A DNA stretch of 64,000 nt from Impatiens glandulifera. Lineage: Eukaryota > Streptophyta > Magnoliopsida > Ericales > Balsaminaceae. The position numbers and the translations under genes were made by a program. Positions 1-12,218 of the stretch are shown here, in pieces (the first letter of the stretch is position 1; each line of letters starts with the position of its first letter). The notes under the pieces were generated by a model that did not search any database, was not told where the DNA came from, and saw nothing but the letters and a program-made list of their open reading frames with translations. The stretch spans positions 22,354,616 through 22,418,615 of the forward strand of contig NC_061864.1 in NCBI RefSeq assembly GCF_907164915.1, read 5' to 3'.

Positions 1-178
1 TTTGTTAGGTTGTAAGTTTGAACCATACCCCTATAACATTTTTAACCATTTTAAGTTTATGTGCGGGTCAACCCACAATCCAACCCAAATATCAATTTAC
101 TCTCATATATATCCAAATTAACAACAGCTCTCGAACCGACAATCCAGACACTTTAAAATTAAACATCATTATATATAA
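1..178 (-). mobile_element. Helitron-family fragment, cut by window start
   Basis: This stretch is the reverse complement of the repeat unit found in tandem at 25811-27320. It shares the B-box-like tract, the block rich in GGGTCAACCCACAATCC, and the AT-rich 5' terminus ATATATAATGATG near 165-178. Orientation is opposite to the 26-kb array. The hairpin and CTAGT terminus are not in the window, so class is inferred from the better copy at 27.3 kb. Confidence 0.55.
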
Positions 179-721
179 ATCACTTAATTTTATTAACCAA
201 AATATTACTTATATTAAAATGTTTAAATAAATACTTTTAATTAAATGTTAATACATTTTAAATCTTTACACAAATAACTAAACTTTTCATAACCTTTATC
301 AACACAAATATGAACATGGCCTAAATTTTATAAGTAATATTTATATTAAAAATATGAAGAGTGATAAGAAAAATTACAAAATCATTCAATGAACCATTCA
401 TTTTTCTAAATTCTCTCTCACCCATTCAATTTTTTTTAATTCTCTCCCCCCAATCATTTATCTAAAAGTAGAGTTTACAATTTATACGATTATACTTTTA
501 AAATAATGTATATATAATTCAAAATTATTTATAATATAGCTAATTTAATAAATGAAAATAATTTAAAATAAAAATAAATATTGTTATTATAACTGAAACA
601 AACATGAAATAATATTAACAAATTTTTATAATATATGTATTAGAACTTATTTGATATTTGTTTTTGAGATTTTTTTATTTTATACAGTTTTTTAAAAATT
701 TCTCTCTATCATATCACTATC
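179..721. other. AT-rich intergenic DNA
   Basis: There is no supportable gene. The stretch is A/T-rich with no long ORF and no recognised terminal repeats. A pyrimidine-rich patch with TTCTCTC-type motifs at 400-450 resembles those inside nearby MITEs. Confidence 0.5.
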
Positions 722-729
722 ATTCTAAC

Positions 730-1742
730 TAGGGTGGGTCGATACGATATATTTTAATTTTTTATCCATATCTTACATCTTATCAAAAGTTTTAGTATAG
801 AAAAAATCATACATTTACCGTACCTTCATTTCGGTATACCTTTATTTCAATACGATATTGGTATACCAATAAAACATACTCTGTCAATTTTATTTAACAC
901 ATTTTCTGGTTAAAAGTATGAGGAAGTAAAACATTTTCTTGCTTCATCATCTCATTTGTCAATATTGTTTGACTTTTATCACCCCACTTATTTCATTGAG
1001 CGGACTTAACTTACACATTTTTAATAAGTGTTTTTTCAACACACTAGTACTTTAAAAACGATAAGAATCTCAACTTTATAGTACTTACATACTCCGACTA
1101 ATTGTATTATTTCATCAATCAAATCTTTTTTTTTCTTTTCACAATGTTCCTAGAATATACTTCTACCATGTTTAGGAGTTACATAAAATTTTATTTTCAA
1201 AGTTATTCTTTTTCAAAGTTATTCTTACTCTTTTTCGAGTAGTGAACTATTGTGTTTGAGATTTCATCGTGTTTTTCTTTGAAATGAACTTGACAACATA
1301 TTAGACATCAATAAATCTACTCTAAAAAAAATATTTTATAGTGAAATAAAATTAATTTTATATCTAGTAAAATAGAATGTATATAAATTGAATATATTAG
1401 AGTATAATTATTATTTTTATTTAATTTTTAAAAATTATACTTTTTAATTGAATTAACATCAAATCTACTCAAATATGTTTAAAAAAGAAATAAATTTATT
1501 AAAATTAGTTGACGTTTGATTTTGATATACCAAAAATTTGAAAATCTCATTCTTTTAGCTTACCAATAATTTCGGTATCGTTATCATACATTATAATTTG
1601 AAAATCTCATACTTTAGCTTACCAATAATTTCGGTATCGTTATCATACCTTATATTTTTTTTTCGGTATACCGAAAAAATCGATATTTTACGATACGGTA
1701 TTTACGATATAACCGATAATTTCAGTAATTTTTTCACCCGTA
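730..1742. mobile_element. hAT-like non-autonomous DNA element with 8-bp TSD
   Basis: The element starts TAGGGTGGGTCGATAC and ends TTTTTTCACCCGTA, which are short inverted termini. It is flanked by ATTCTAAC (722-729) and ATTCTAAT (1743-1750), an 8-bp target duplication with one mismatch. Subterminal regions are rich in GGTATACCGA-type palindromic tracts, common in small plant hAT derivatives. There is no transposase ORF. A direct repeat of about 58 bp (TTTGAAAATCTCAT ... CGGTATCGTTATCATAC) occurs twice at about 1536-1650. Class is inferred from TSD length and ends. Confidence 0.6.
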
Positions 1743-1750
1743 ATTCTAAT

Positions 1751-4321
1751 TATCAAATCACTTATTTCATTAACTAAAATATTCTTATTTTATCTTTAAA
1801 AAAATTAAATTTTAAATAAAGATGATATTATAATAATTTAACAAATTAAAAACCCATATAACTTACTTTTTAATCAAACAATATTTTTTTTAATAAAATC
1901 CCAAAAATATTTTCCAATAAACCTATATTTGGAACAAGCCCTTATAGCTCTTTTTGATGTAGGTTTTTAAGATTTTTGTTGGGATTTTTCTTAATTTTTG
2001 TTAACCTATTCTCTCTACCACTCTATCACGTTATTATCATTTTAACAATAAAATCATTACTTTTATCAACTTAAATATTAAAATATATTTACTCTATTTA
2101 AAAAAATAATAATTTTTAAATTTAAAAATATTATAATAATTTAACAAATAAAAATCTAAATAACTATATTTATAAAGCAAATAACATTTTTTACAAAATC
2201 TCCACAAAAGCCTTGAATAACCAAAATGTTACATGCCCCTGTGTTTATGATACCGATTCAATATTCTGTAACTCAGGAAATTTTGAGTTCAATTAATCTT
2301 ATGAAATTAAGGGCTTGTTTAAATAACCAAAATTAAAAAAATATTATTTAATTATTTCTTATTCATTTCTGTCTCAATTTATTAATCATAATATTAATAT
2401 ATTTTTTATTTAAATTATTATTTTTATAAAAAAATATTTATCTTATTCAAATTATTATCTATTATTACTTTTTTTTTTAAATAAGCAGGTGATTTAAATT
2501 AGATCCCAAAAGGTGTATGAGCTTGTTTGATATTGGGTTAATTGAGTTTCTTTATTGTTTTTTTTTTAATTATTTAATTAAAAATAAAATTATTTAAAAT
2601 TTTAATTGGTTGACTACAATATTTTATTTATATATATATAAGTTTTATAAACATAAAATAAAAGTATTTTAATATTTTGGTCATAAATTTAATGATGAAA
2701 TAATTCAAATGGTAAAAAAAAAAAGAGTGATAAGGGAGTAAATTTGAGAGAGGGAATGAGGTTACCACATTATTGGCTCAAAAATTAATAAAGAACAAGG
2801 AGAAAATTTGTTATTTTTTCAGTGAAACTCCCCATCATTTCTCTAAAAAAAATTAACCTATAGAGAGAAAAAAATGATAATTATTGATGATTAAATTATT
2901 TAAAATTTCAATTAATTGAATTACTACAATATTTTTTTTTATATATTTAAAATTTATAAACACAAAATAAAAATATTTTAATATTTTGGTTCCTAAATTA
3001 AAAAAGAAACAGTTGAAATGGTAAAATAAAAAATGGTTATTTGAATAAGTTATAAAGAGAGAAAAATAATTATTCAATTATTTTGAAAATGTGAGAATTA
3101 TTTTTAATAAATAGATTTAAATTATATTAATTATATTGATATATATAAATAAATAAATAAATTTAATATAAAGTAATTTAATATTTTATTTAATGAATAG
3201 AGTGATTTGATGAATTATAAAGAGAGTGAAATGATATTTAATTTTATTTTGTTATTTAAATAACTTCAAATTGAATAAGTCCATACTATCAAAATTATCT
3301 TTTAGTTATTTTAAAAAAAATCTTATTTGATAAAATAAATGAATTGATAATTATAATTATAATAATGTGACATAAAGAGAGACTTTTTACAAGTTAAGTA
3401 AAATCTATAAAAAAAATCATATCAAACGAGCTTGAAGTGAAATAATATTTTATTTATCTTTTGGTCAACATACTTTTTTCAGTTAAAGCCAATATAATAA
3501 AAAAATGTATTACTTTTATTTTAAAACAAATTAATGGAAAATTGCACTATAAAGAATGGGTCTCTCAAGCCAAACAAGCGCTTACAGTTTTGACTCCATT
3601 TGATACGATAATTACGAGTCTTGCCATCCAATGCAATATCTCGTTTATGATTTATCGTTTGGATATATCGTCACGAGATATATAATGAGAATTGATTTCA
3701 GGACAGAAATTAGTGGACCTCTGGCGAAGAGTACGTAGAGAAGTCTTTATAAAGGCTTTTGTCTGGTGAGAATCTCGAGAAAGAATCACTTCGATACAAG
3801 GCTCTGTTTGGTTTAATTAATAACAATTATAAATGTACAATCATTATTTTCTTTACAAATTACTTAACCAATTGAATGCATTATTGATTGGGTTATTTGA
3901 ATAATAAAAACTAAAATAATATTATTTGATTTTTTTTATTTATCATATCATTCAACTTATTAATTAAAATATTAAAATAAATTATTTTTTTATTTGATCT
4001 TTATATATTAACCCTTTAATTTTTTTACTAAAATATATCGATTCCTCAAAATCATCGCTAATTATTATTTTTTTAAATAATCAAGTTATTGTATATCTAC
4101 CCCTCAAAATCATCCCTAATTATTATTTTTTTTAAATAATTAAGTTATTGTATAAGATGAAAATAAGGGCTAGTTTGAGGGAATGGTTTTTAAATTTTAT
4201 CTTGTTTTTTTATCATAAACACAATATATCACTTTAACGGTTTAATCTATCTTTTTTTATTAAAATACTAAAATTATCTTTTATATTTTTTTATATAAAT
4301 TATTTATTAAATAAAAATACA
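1751..4321. other. AT-rich intergenic DNA with MITE relics
   Basis: No gene is supportable. Stretches at about 2310-2500, 2515-2830, 2860-3260 and 3880-4140 resemble one another and the MITE at 4322-4584 (blocks such as TTAATTAAAATATT, and CTTGTTTGA-like ends). A slightly more complex segment at 3540-3780 can encode a 74-residue peptide (3461-3685), but it matches nothing I recognise and I do not call it. Confidence 0.45.
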
Positions 4322-4584
4322 GGCCTTGTTCGATAGTGAGTTTTCTAAAAACTAAAGGAGAGAAAAATTGAATGATGAATGATGATTTTGAGGAGATAAT
4401 GATTATTTTTGATAAAAAGATTTAAAGGATATTAATATATATAAATAAAATAAAAAATAATAATTTAAAATAGAGAGTATTTTAATATTTTGAGTAATGA
4501 ATTGAGTGATTTAATTGATAAAAGGGGAGTGAAATGATATTTGATTTTTATGAGTTTTCTAAAAACTCATATAAAACAAGTCCG
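4322..4584. mobile_element. MITE, about 263 bp, with imperfect TIRs
   Basis: The left end GGCCTTGTTCGATAGTGAG and the complement of the right end (CGGACTTGTTTTATATGAG) form imperfect inverted repeats that continue through GTTTTCTAAAAACT-like tracts. The interior has no coding capacity. Relatives lie at 16975-17245, 24082-24332, 50582-50845 and 50992-51256, so this is a multicopy family. GGCCTTGTTTG-type termini suggest PIF/Harbinger or hAT ancestry. No clean TSD was found. Confidence 0.55.
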
Positions 4585-5373
4585 TCGAGAGAAAAAGAAT
4601 AATTTAATAAAAAAAAATTAAAACCATTTTTTTTATAATTTAAATTAAATAAGAGTTTTTAAGGAAAAAATTCAAGAGAAAAAAAACACACTCAAACTAG
4701 CCCTATATGAGGTTCGATAGTTTGGAGCAGGGAGGGGAGAGTCTTGATGTAATAAAATAATTTGATTTTTTATAATTTAAATATTCTATCGATCATTTGT
4801 GGACTTGACAAATGGTTTAAAAAAAAATACAAATGTCAGGTCAAGGCAAAACAAGTTGTTTGAGAAAAAAAAAAATAGATGACTAAAAGTTTAATAATTT
4901 GAATTTGTATGACAAAATAAAAAATTGGAGGTACATTTAATAAAATTGTATCAAAAATTAAATCTTAAATAACAATTTAGCCAAAATATTATATTAAATA
5001 TAAGTTCAACCATTCTATTTTCACATAAGAATTGTTAAGACAGGGTAATCATTTTAAAACTCCACAATCTAGGATTACAATCAAACAAATAAGCAGTGAA
5101 CTATCCTTCTTTATTGTTTGATTAACTGAATATTGAATTAGCTTAGTAATTTAAGTTTAAAAACTTATGTTTAGGGTTAACTATTCATGACATTGAGAAA
5201 ATCAAATTAAACAAAATTAAACTGGAATAATAAGAAGATGAAAAAAAAATTGTTTGTTTTAAATTTCTACCAATAATGTCCTAATTTATGAGATTAGTAA
5301 AAATAATGATATGAAAATAATCTTTAAAGTATTATGTAAAAAATGATAAGAATAATGAGTCCCTAAGAATAAG
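4585..5373. other. AT-rich intergenic DNA, no gene seen
   Basis: There are no ORFs with recognisable products. The 4700-5370 stretch is simple AT-rich sequence leading into the possible LTR that begins TGTTGGATT at about 5374. Confidence 0.4.
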
Positions 5374-6310
5374 TGTTGGATTAGAAACTATATCAATAGG
5401 ACTTAATATTTGGGTTACCTAAGAAGTTGTTAAGTTGTCTTGGAGATCTAGAAGAGAGACGGTTTATCATCTAGGACATCCTTGACATTGACTAATGCAT
5501 CTAAGTCATCTTTAGCATTGACTAATATGTTTGGGTCATCCGGCACCGATGAGTACATTTGGGCCATCCAGCACCGGCGAGTGCATCCGGGACATCCGGC
5601 ACTGACGAGTGCATCTGGACCATCTGGAAACGACGAGTGCATTTGGGTCATCCATCACCGACACCGGCGAGTGCATCTGGGTCATCCGACACCGCCGAGT
5701 GTTTCTAGACCATCCGGTACAAGCGAGTGCATCTGGGCCATCCGACACCGACGAGTGCATCTGGGCCATCTGGCATTGACAAATGCATCTATTAAGTTGT
5801 CTTATAACAACTCTAGATCAGAGAGATGAGATAGAATTTTGGACATTGATTAATGCATTTGGAACATTTGAGGGAATTCAAGTCAATGTGGAGATTTGTT
5901 GAGATGTCTTGAATTGATGAGGTAAAAAAATAGAATATTGAACAAAAGGAAAATATATCGTTTTAGTATGTAATCTTGATTTAAGAAATAAGATTAACAC
6001 AAAAGGAATTGTGATATCTTGTTATGGTAATATAACTAGGAAAGTATTGTGATAATATTTTGGAGATTATTTGCCAAAATATTGTGTTGACCTAATTTAA
6101 GCCTATTTAAAGGTGTAGTCGGGCACTACAGAAAGTTGAAGTCCTTGTCTTGAGAGCATCGTTTTCAGTCTCAGTTCTGTAACTGTTAAGGTTTCGGGGA
6201 TCAAGTGTTATATAAACTCGTGTCATAACTCTAGTTTATACGTTGTAATTTTTTTTGTGATCTTCTAATAAGATTCTCTTTTTGGTGGACGTAGCCAAAT
6301 TTCTAAAATA
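5374..6310 (+). mobile_element. Possible solo LTR of a copia-type retrotransposon
   Basis: The stretch begins TGTTGG, a common plant LTR start. It ends in a transcript-like zone with TATATAAACTCG at about 6210, and GGTGGACGTAGCC at 6284-6296, a phrase typical of the 3' end of plant Ty1/copia LTRs. No internal domain or second LTR flanks it, so a solo LTR is the simplest reading. I could not find a convincing 5-bp target duplication. The GC-rich minisatellite at 5470-5800 would lie in its U3 region. This is inference. Confidence 0.35.
5470..5800. repeat. GC-rich minisatellite, unit about 26-29 bp
   Basis: There are about ten imperfect head-to-tail copies of a unit like GACGAGTGCATCTGGGCCAT plus a variable CCGGCACC tail. 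The GC content is far above the flanks. Unit length varies, and several frames stay open on both strands (5482-5829 plus, 5448-5651 and 5536-5769 minus). That is what a stop-free repeat unit produces and is not evidence of a gene. Confidence 0.8.
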
Positions 6311-7577
6311 ACAAAATTTTAAAGCATAAATCAACATTTGAACAAGTACAAATGATATAGTTTTAAAGTTTTTTATACACAATTTTTTATTTTATTTTAA
6401 ATAAAAAAATTATGTGAATCTAAAATAAAAATAGCCAGCTTTTTACAAATATTAATTTAATAATTTATATTTCTTAAAATATTTTGTGAAAAGAAAATTT
6501 TAAAATCACACAAATAAAATAAAGTACAGCGCCACATTTGAGAAGAAACTGAACGAAACAAAATAATATATATATAAAAAAAAGTAAAAGAAAAAAGGAG
6601 TGTATACCCTTCTTTTATTTATATATTTTTTTTAATTTTTTTTTTTTTTTTTTTTGAAAGTAGTACTTTTTTATTTTAATATAATTATTTTATCTTTCTT
6701 ACAAGTAATTTAAAGAGTACTTTTTTTTCAAGCTCTAAACGCAAGCATTGACTTATATTGCTTTATGTCTAATTTAATTATTAATATTACTTTTTTGCTT
6801 CATGTCTTATTTATGACCGTTTACCTTTACAATTCAAAATAATCAAAAATAAATATTATAATATATATAATAGATTAAAATTTTGTAACTTTGTCAGAAT
6901 TTTATTCTTGAAAGATCATACAAATAATAATTAATCTTTTTTATATTAAGAAAAAAAAATGACAAAAGCATGAATAATTTAATAATAATTAAAGGCTTGA
7001 AATTATAAGTTTTGAATTGACGGAACCCTATTTATTACACATGTGGATCTGTTTGTTTTACAACATTTTTTTTTTATATAAATTTAACCAAATTTTAATG
7101 ACATGTTTGTTTCAAAAATGATTATTTTGATATAATATTAGAATTTTTGACTTATTAATTATTCTTTTTAATCTGATTAATTTTATTTTTATCCGATTTA
7201 ATAACTCACAATCATTACCTTCACCTTTATTTTGACATAAACTAAATCAATATTTTTATTGACGACGACAACAACAAAAAAAAATCATATAAATTTAGTA
7301 AATGAATTGTTGAAAGTTGAAACCCGAAATCCAAAATAAAGTTGATTAAATAAAATGAGACTTCATTAAATAAACAAAATATTCTGTACATTAAAACCTT
7401 AATATACTCTTTCACATATTTAAAAGAAGAAGAGAACAAAGATACATAAAGAGAGAATAAATTTAAACAAGAAAAACTGTATTCTAATAAAACTCAATAA
7501 TATCCGATACGAATCCTTTCATCTGATGGACGTGCAAAATCAATCTTAACCATTGATTTGATTATCGCTGCGTCGTC
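6311..7577. other. AT-rich 3' flank of the RING-CH gene
   Basis: No gene is seen. The stretch has poly-T/poly-A tracts (about 6620-6655) and AT-rich low-complexity sequence. The part next to 7578 (about 7450-7577) is the likely 3' UTR of the minus-strand RING-CH gene. Confidence 0.45.
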
Positions 7578-8955
7578 TCAAACAGTTTCACGTTGGGCAT
7601 TAACATTAGGAGCAGAGGCAATAGTGAAATGGACACCCCTCGCTTGACCTGATTGTAGAACAAATGCAAATTGAGTCGCTGCCAATGTTGCAGCTTCCTG
7701 ACATACAAATAACAAATTCTGAGTTTCCTAATTCCACATCAACAAAAACGTTGTTAAGAACACATGAAGAAAAAGAAAAATTACCTGTCTTTGTCTTCGA
7801 CGTTGCAATATACTGATTGCCCAAGCCATAATATAACATGGTAAAAGAAACCCAGCTGCCCGGAGCAAGAAAAGCTAAGAACATAACAAATTATAGTCAG
7901 AAAAATTGCAATAAAATGGACACTAGATCGATATGGATATTAAAATATACCGAAAAGACAGCCGATGGATCATCCTCATCTCCTCCTCCTTCTGGATCGG
8001 TAACACTCATTGCATGCCTCAACAGCAAAAGAGCCATTAACTGCAACAATAAGTTGCATACAGTTTTATATAAATAAGCAAGGATGACTAAAAACACAAA
8101 AACTGTTTTGATTTTGGGGTTAAAATTGTGTGTTACTAGCTTAATTTGAGCTGAATCTAATGAAGATTGTCTTACAATTAAAGCAACAGAGCGACAGAAA
8201 GCAGCTCCGCTTGCATTTGTTGCTGCATACTCATCATACTCGGCTTCCAAAAATTGACGTTCTGCTTCAGCCATGGCTAAGATTCGAGCATCATGAATAT
8301 CCAGAGGCATAGTCCATCCACTACAACATATAATAATCATCATCATTAGAAAAAGAACATAAACAAGAACAGTAACAAGAAAATGTATTATTATTATTAT
8401 GTATACCTGACATCAATTGATGTCTCTTCAAGGGAGGGTGGAAGAGGAGGAGCAGTATAACCAGGTTGGTATTGCTGCAAAAAAGACAATTTTAGAAACA
8501 AGAAAGTATAATAACCAGGGGATGTTGAATTTGATTAAATTTTCATAAACAAGATCAAAACCTTATGACAGATCTCACAAGTGATATCGCCTTTCTCATT
8601 GCACCAATGTTGAACACATTTCCTATGAGCATACTACAACCAACCAAACAAACAAACAAACATCAAAACCAGACAAACAGACAGACAGATCTCTTTATAA
8701 AAATGATCATCATTCATTCTATAAACAAACTAACTAACTAACCTTAAGACTACCGCTGCAAGCGCATGGAGTCTCCAAATTCTTAATTGAATCTTCCTCT
8801 TGACAGATTCGACATTCAGACAAATTTATCAATGGTTCTTCCTCATTCGAACCCACATCTCTATCATCATCATCATCAAACGAAGACGATTGTCCCATAA
8901 TTTCTTCTTTCGATTTCTCCATTCGATCAACCACCACGACAACGTGTTCGCCCAT
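7578..8955 (-). CDS. RING-CH (MARCH-type) membrane E3 ubiquitin ligase, 7 exons
   Basis: Proposed exons, minus strand: 8955-8743, 8633-8562, 8474-8407, 8320-8176, 8040-7951, 7874-7785, 7697-7578. All introns are GT-AG and the joined frame is open for 265 residues to a TGA. Residues 48-93 form a C4HC3 RING-CH finger: C48, C51, C64, C66, H74, C77, C90, C93, with W81. This finger recruits an E2 and transfers ubiquitin to membrane or secretory-pathway substrates. It is followed by QYQPGYTAPP, characteristic of plant membrane RING-CH proteins, and by two hydrophobic segments at about 157-174 and 197-220, the expected paired membrane helices. The N-terminus has an acidic DDDDD run. I start at ATG 8955; the frame is also open just upstream but only with GTG. 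Family assignment is firm. Subcellular site (endomembrane) and substrate are inference. It has no functional link to its neighbours. Confidence 0.9.
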
Positions 8956-9394
8956 CACAGTACGTAAGTAAAAATCCCTGTACGTTACACACCAACCAAT
9001 CCTAAATAAACAAAACCCTTTTTTTTCCTTCCTTCAGATCAATAATATTTGTTTTTGTTTGTTTTCGAAACTTTCTATCAACAACTGAGAATATATCAAT
9101 CAATGAAATCCCTAACAATCTAGAATCAAACGGAGCGGTTTCACCCCTTCGAAGGTAGGAATGAAACCTGAAGAAAACGAAAAGAAAATTTTTCGAATGA
9201 ATTGATGTGATTCGATTCAAATACCTTGAAACGATTCGCGTGTTCCTTGGACGACCGATCAAAAATTTCAGCCTTTCTCTCTCTAACCACTACTTTCTCT
9301 CGAAAAATACTCGTAATTTTTGGTAATGGTTGGTGGGTTTTTGTTTATATGAAGAAGATGAATGAATGAAGAAATGGACAATCTTTATGTAACG

Positions 9395-9402
9395 TATATA
9401 TA
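9395..9402 (-). promoter_or_regulatory. Candidate TATA box of the RING-CH gene
   Basis: On the minus strand, ATATATAC lies about 440 bp before the start codon, followed by a CT/GA-rich stretch (about 9260-9370) of the kind seen in plant 5' leaders. The leader between about 9370 and 8956 may contain an intron. The 86-residue frame at 9002-9262 falls within it and is not called. Confidence 0.4.
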
Positions 9403-9420
9403 TTTTTCACCTTCGGTCGG

Positions 9421-10149
9421 ACCCCACATAGTCTCCGCTGGTGTTCGACTTTGCCCGTTCAACGGCTACCCCGGGTGGGTAAAATTGTCAATTCACATTT
9501 CCGCGTAACAAGTGAGACCGCCCTCATAATAATTTCCAACAAACATATTATCTGAGGGGATCTGTGTATATCATCAACAAACATATTGATTTTAAAATAT
9601 ATAATAAAATATACAACATCTTATAAAATACATCACTAAATTTATTTATTTATTTTATAAAAAATAAATAAAATAAATTCAAAATTTTAATATAAAATTT
9701 ATCTTGCAATACAATTCTAATTTTCACAAATAACTCTCTAGGTATGATTAATTGACATATTATCATATTTTTGAATAATTATATAATTAATTTTAATATT
9801 AAATTAATATTTTGAATATTAGACATAATACTTTATTTTAATAATATATTATCCAAAAAAAAATAATATAAATAGAATTAGGATGTTTTTAAAAATAATA
9901 TTAAATATTTTGATATTATATAAATTAACAATTATAATAGATTTAAATAAAATAACAAAAATAAGTAAAATATGTCACTATCAACAAACCTAGTTTAAAT
10001 AAAATAATTTTGATTCAAATTTTAATTTTTACAGTAATATAGTAATATAAAGTCTTTAACTATTAAATTAATTAAAATAATTGATTTATATTTATAAATT
10101 TATATAAATATATTAATTGAAATGATATATTTACACTGAAAATTAATAT
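9421..10149. other. AT-rich intergenic DNA
   Basis: A short moderately GC-rich patch (9410-9560) upstream of the RING-CH promoter is followed by simple AT-rich sequence without ORFs or recognised ends. Confidence 0.4.
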
Positions 10150-10169
10150 TTTATTATCACGAGTTTAAA

Positions 10170-11300
10170 CATGAATTGTCAAGGGACGTAGCCGACTGAG
10201 ATTGATGATTAATTTGTCGAGAGATAAAAGTCGTGTGAATGTATGATTGAAATTGTTGGGTGATTTTTTAATAGATAAGAGACGTGTGAAAAAGTGATGT
10301 CACGAGATGGAGATGTTCATTGGGATTGATAGTTTAGTTTGGCGAAAGACGTGTGAAAATAGTAAGGTCAAGAGATGAGAGGTCAATTTGAATTGTTGAT
10401 TGAATTATTGAGGGATAAGAGGCGTTAACATAAATGATCGTAATGTTACTTTTCCCAACTCCTTATATACAATGTACGTATGAATGGAGGAATAAAGAGA
10501 ATTTTCTACTTAAATTGAATTGGAATTTATAATAGATAGAGATTAAATGTCGATTGAGATTGGTGGCTGATTTGTCGAGAGATCAGAGTCATGTGAAAGT
10601 GAGGTCACGATATGAGAGATCAATTGTGACTGGTAGTTGCCTTGACAAGGGATAAAAGGCTGATGATAAGATTGAGATGGATGATTGGTTTGCTAATGGA
10701 TAAGAGTTCGGTAATAAAGAATCGTAAGATCACGAGATTAAAAGTCGATTGAAATTGATTATTAAAAATATATGTGAATAAAATTTTGATAACCAAAGTT
10801 TTTAAAATGTGAGGTCACGAGATTAGAGGTCGATTGTGTTTAGTAGTTCGTTTGTCGAGGGATAAGAAACGTATAAAAGTGTGAGGTCACGAGATTGAGA
10901 GGTCAATTAAGATTTTTGTGTTTAGTTTCGCGAGATATAGGAGGCGTGTGTGAGGTCACGAGATTATTAATGAGAGTTGTCCATTGAGAAACAAAGAATA
11001 TTAATACTTAAATGTGTGAATGAGATGGTTGTGTGTTCGAAGTGTGAAAATGAGGTCGTGAGATGAGAGGTAGTTTGAATTGGTGGTTGGTTTTGTCGAA
11101 GTGAGGGTAAAAAGGTCGCGGTAATAATATTAGATGGTTGATGTACAAAATATTTGAAATGAGGTCACAAGATTATTAATGAGATGTTGAGTGCAAAAGT
11201 GAGGTTGCGAGATTAGTAATATAAGAAGTCTATTAGGAAATAAAACATATTGTTGGTTGACCAAGAAATGAGGGTAAGATATCAAAGAGGAAGAGGTTGG
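10170..11300. repeat. Degenerate ~72-bp minisatellite block 1
   Basis: The phrases GTGTGAAAATGTGAGGTCAC, GAGATGAGAGGTCGATTG, TTGGTGGTTGATTTGTCGAG and GGGATAAGAGGC recur in that order with a period near 72 bp but many point changes and gaps. No frame survives. The same family forms the blocks at 35640-36800 and 49170-50230. I do not recognise it as part of a named transposon. Confidence 0.65.
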
Positions 11301-12130
11301 TGAGTTGATAAAAAAATCTCTTTATCTAATTTATTATTTATTTTTTGATAAATTACGAAAACAACGATAAATGAGAGGAGGAAAACGACCACTAGGTTGT
11401 CTCAATTATTGAAGTCCATAATGTTTAAACAATAGATGTTGATGACGAAGAGGATGATGAAGGCAATGAAAACGACGATGACAACAAAGAGGTGAGTCTT
11501 GTCTATTTCAACAATTTTGTATATGTTGTATTTTATATTAAATATGTAAACAATAAGGATGGAGACGACGATGAATATGAAGACAGTAATAACAATGAAA
11601 ATGACGATGACAAAAAAGAAGACAATATAAATATGAATTTTATTAGCAAAATGACATTGCATTATCAAGCATTATGATAGTTAAACTAATTACTCTGGTC
11701 ACTTAAGTGCTGGAGTTGGGTCCAGCTGTCCCAACTACAATAAATTCAAAATTGTTTCTAAGACCGGTTTTATAGCTGACCAAGTTACCCTTCCATATCG
11801 TTCACAATTTTCCAACTTTGAACATTATATTTATTAAATAGATTTTTCAGTAGAATATATAGTTTAATAAATTTATATTTTAATTTTATATACTCATTAA
11901 ACATAACAATAATTAATTTCATTTATCTATTTTTTGGGTTGCTGTTTGTATTATAAATTAATTTATTAATAATTATTAAATGATTCTTACAAAAAATTAG
12001 AGAGTCTAGTGATTTGATACTACTGTAGAATTTAATAATGAATATGGACATAAAATTGTGTTCAAAGCAGATTTGGTTTTCTTTCATTGTGCTTTTTCGG
12101 AAATATTTTTTTTTAAACTGGAAACACACA

Positions 12131-12132
<2 letters not shown>
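11301..12132. other. Intergenic DNA with low-complexity acidic/hydrophobic frames
   Basis: The 11402-11677 stretch is GA/GAC-rich (GATGACGACGATG-like). It therefore reads as Asp/Glu/Asn-rich on plus and Ile/Val/Phe-rich on minus. This is composition, not a conserved protein. The rest is AT-rich with no gene seen. Confidence 0.45.

Positions 12133-12216
<84 letters not shown>
12133..12216. repeat. (AT)n microsatellite, 84 bp
   Basis: About 42 uninterrupted AT dinucleotides. The flanking Tyr-Ile repeat frames (11923-12436) are artefacts of this tract. Confidence 0.95.

Positions 12217-12218
<2 letters not shown>

Noticed and set aside
3461..3685. 74-residue plus-strand frame
   Set aside because: Slightly more complex than its surroundings but no recognisable family, no promoter and no splice partners.
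5448..5829. Long overlapping frames on both strands
   Set aside because: Stop-free minisatellite unit with irregular unit length, so no stable protein repeat.
9002..9262. 86-residue minus-strand frame upstream of the RING-CH gene
   Set aside because: It lies in the probable 5' leader/leader intron and shows no domain.
11402..11677. Asp/Glu-rich frame (plus) and hydrophobic frame (minus)
   Set aside because: Low-complexity GA-rich composition. No conserved motif and no promoter context.
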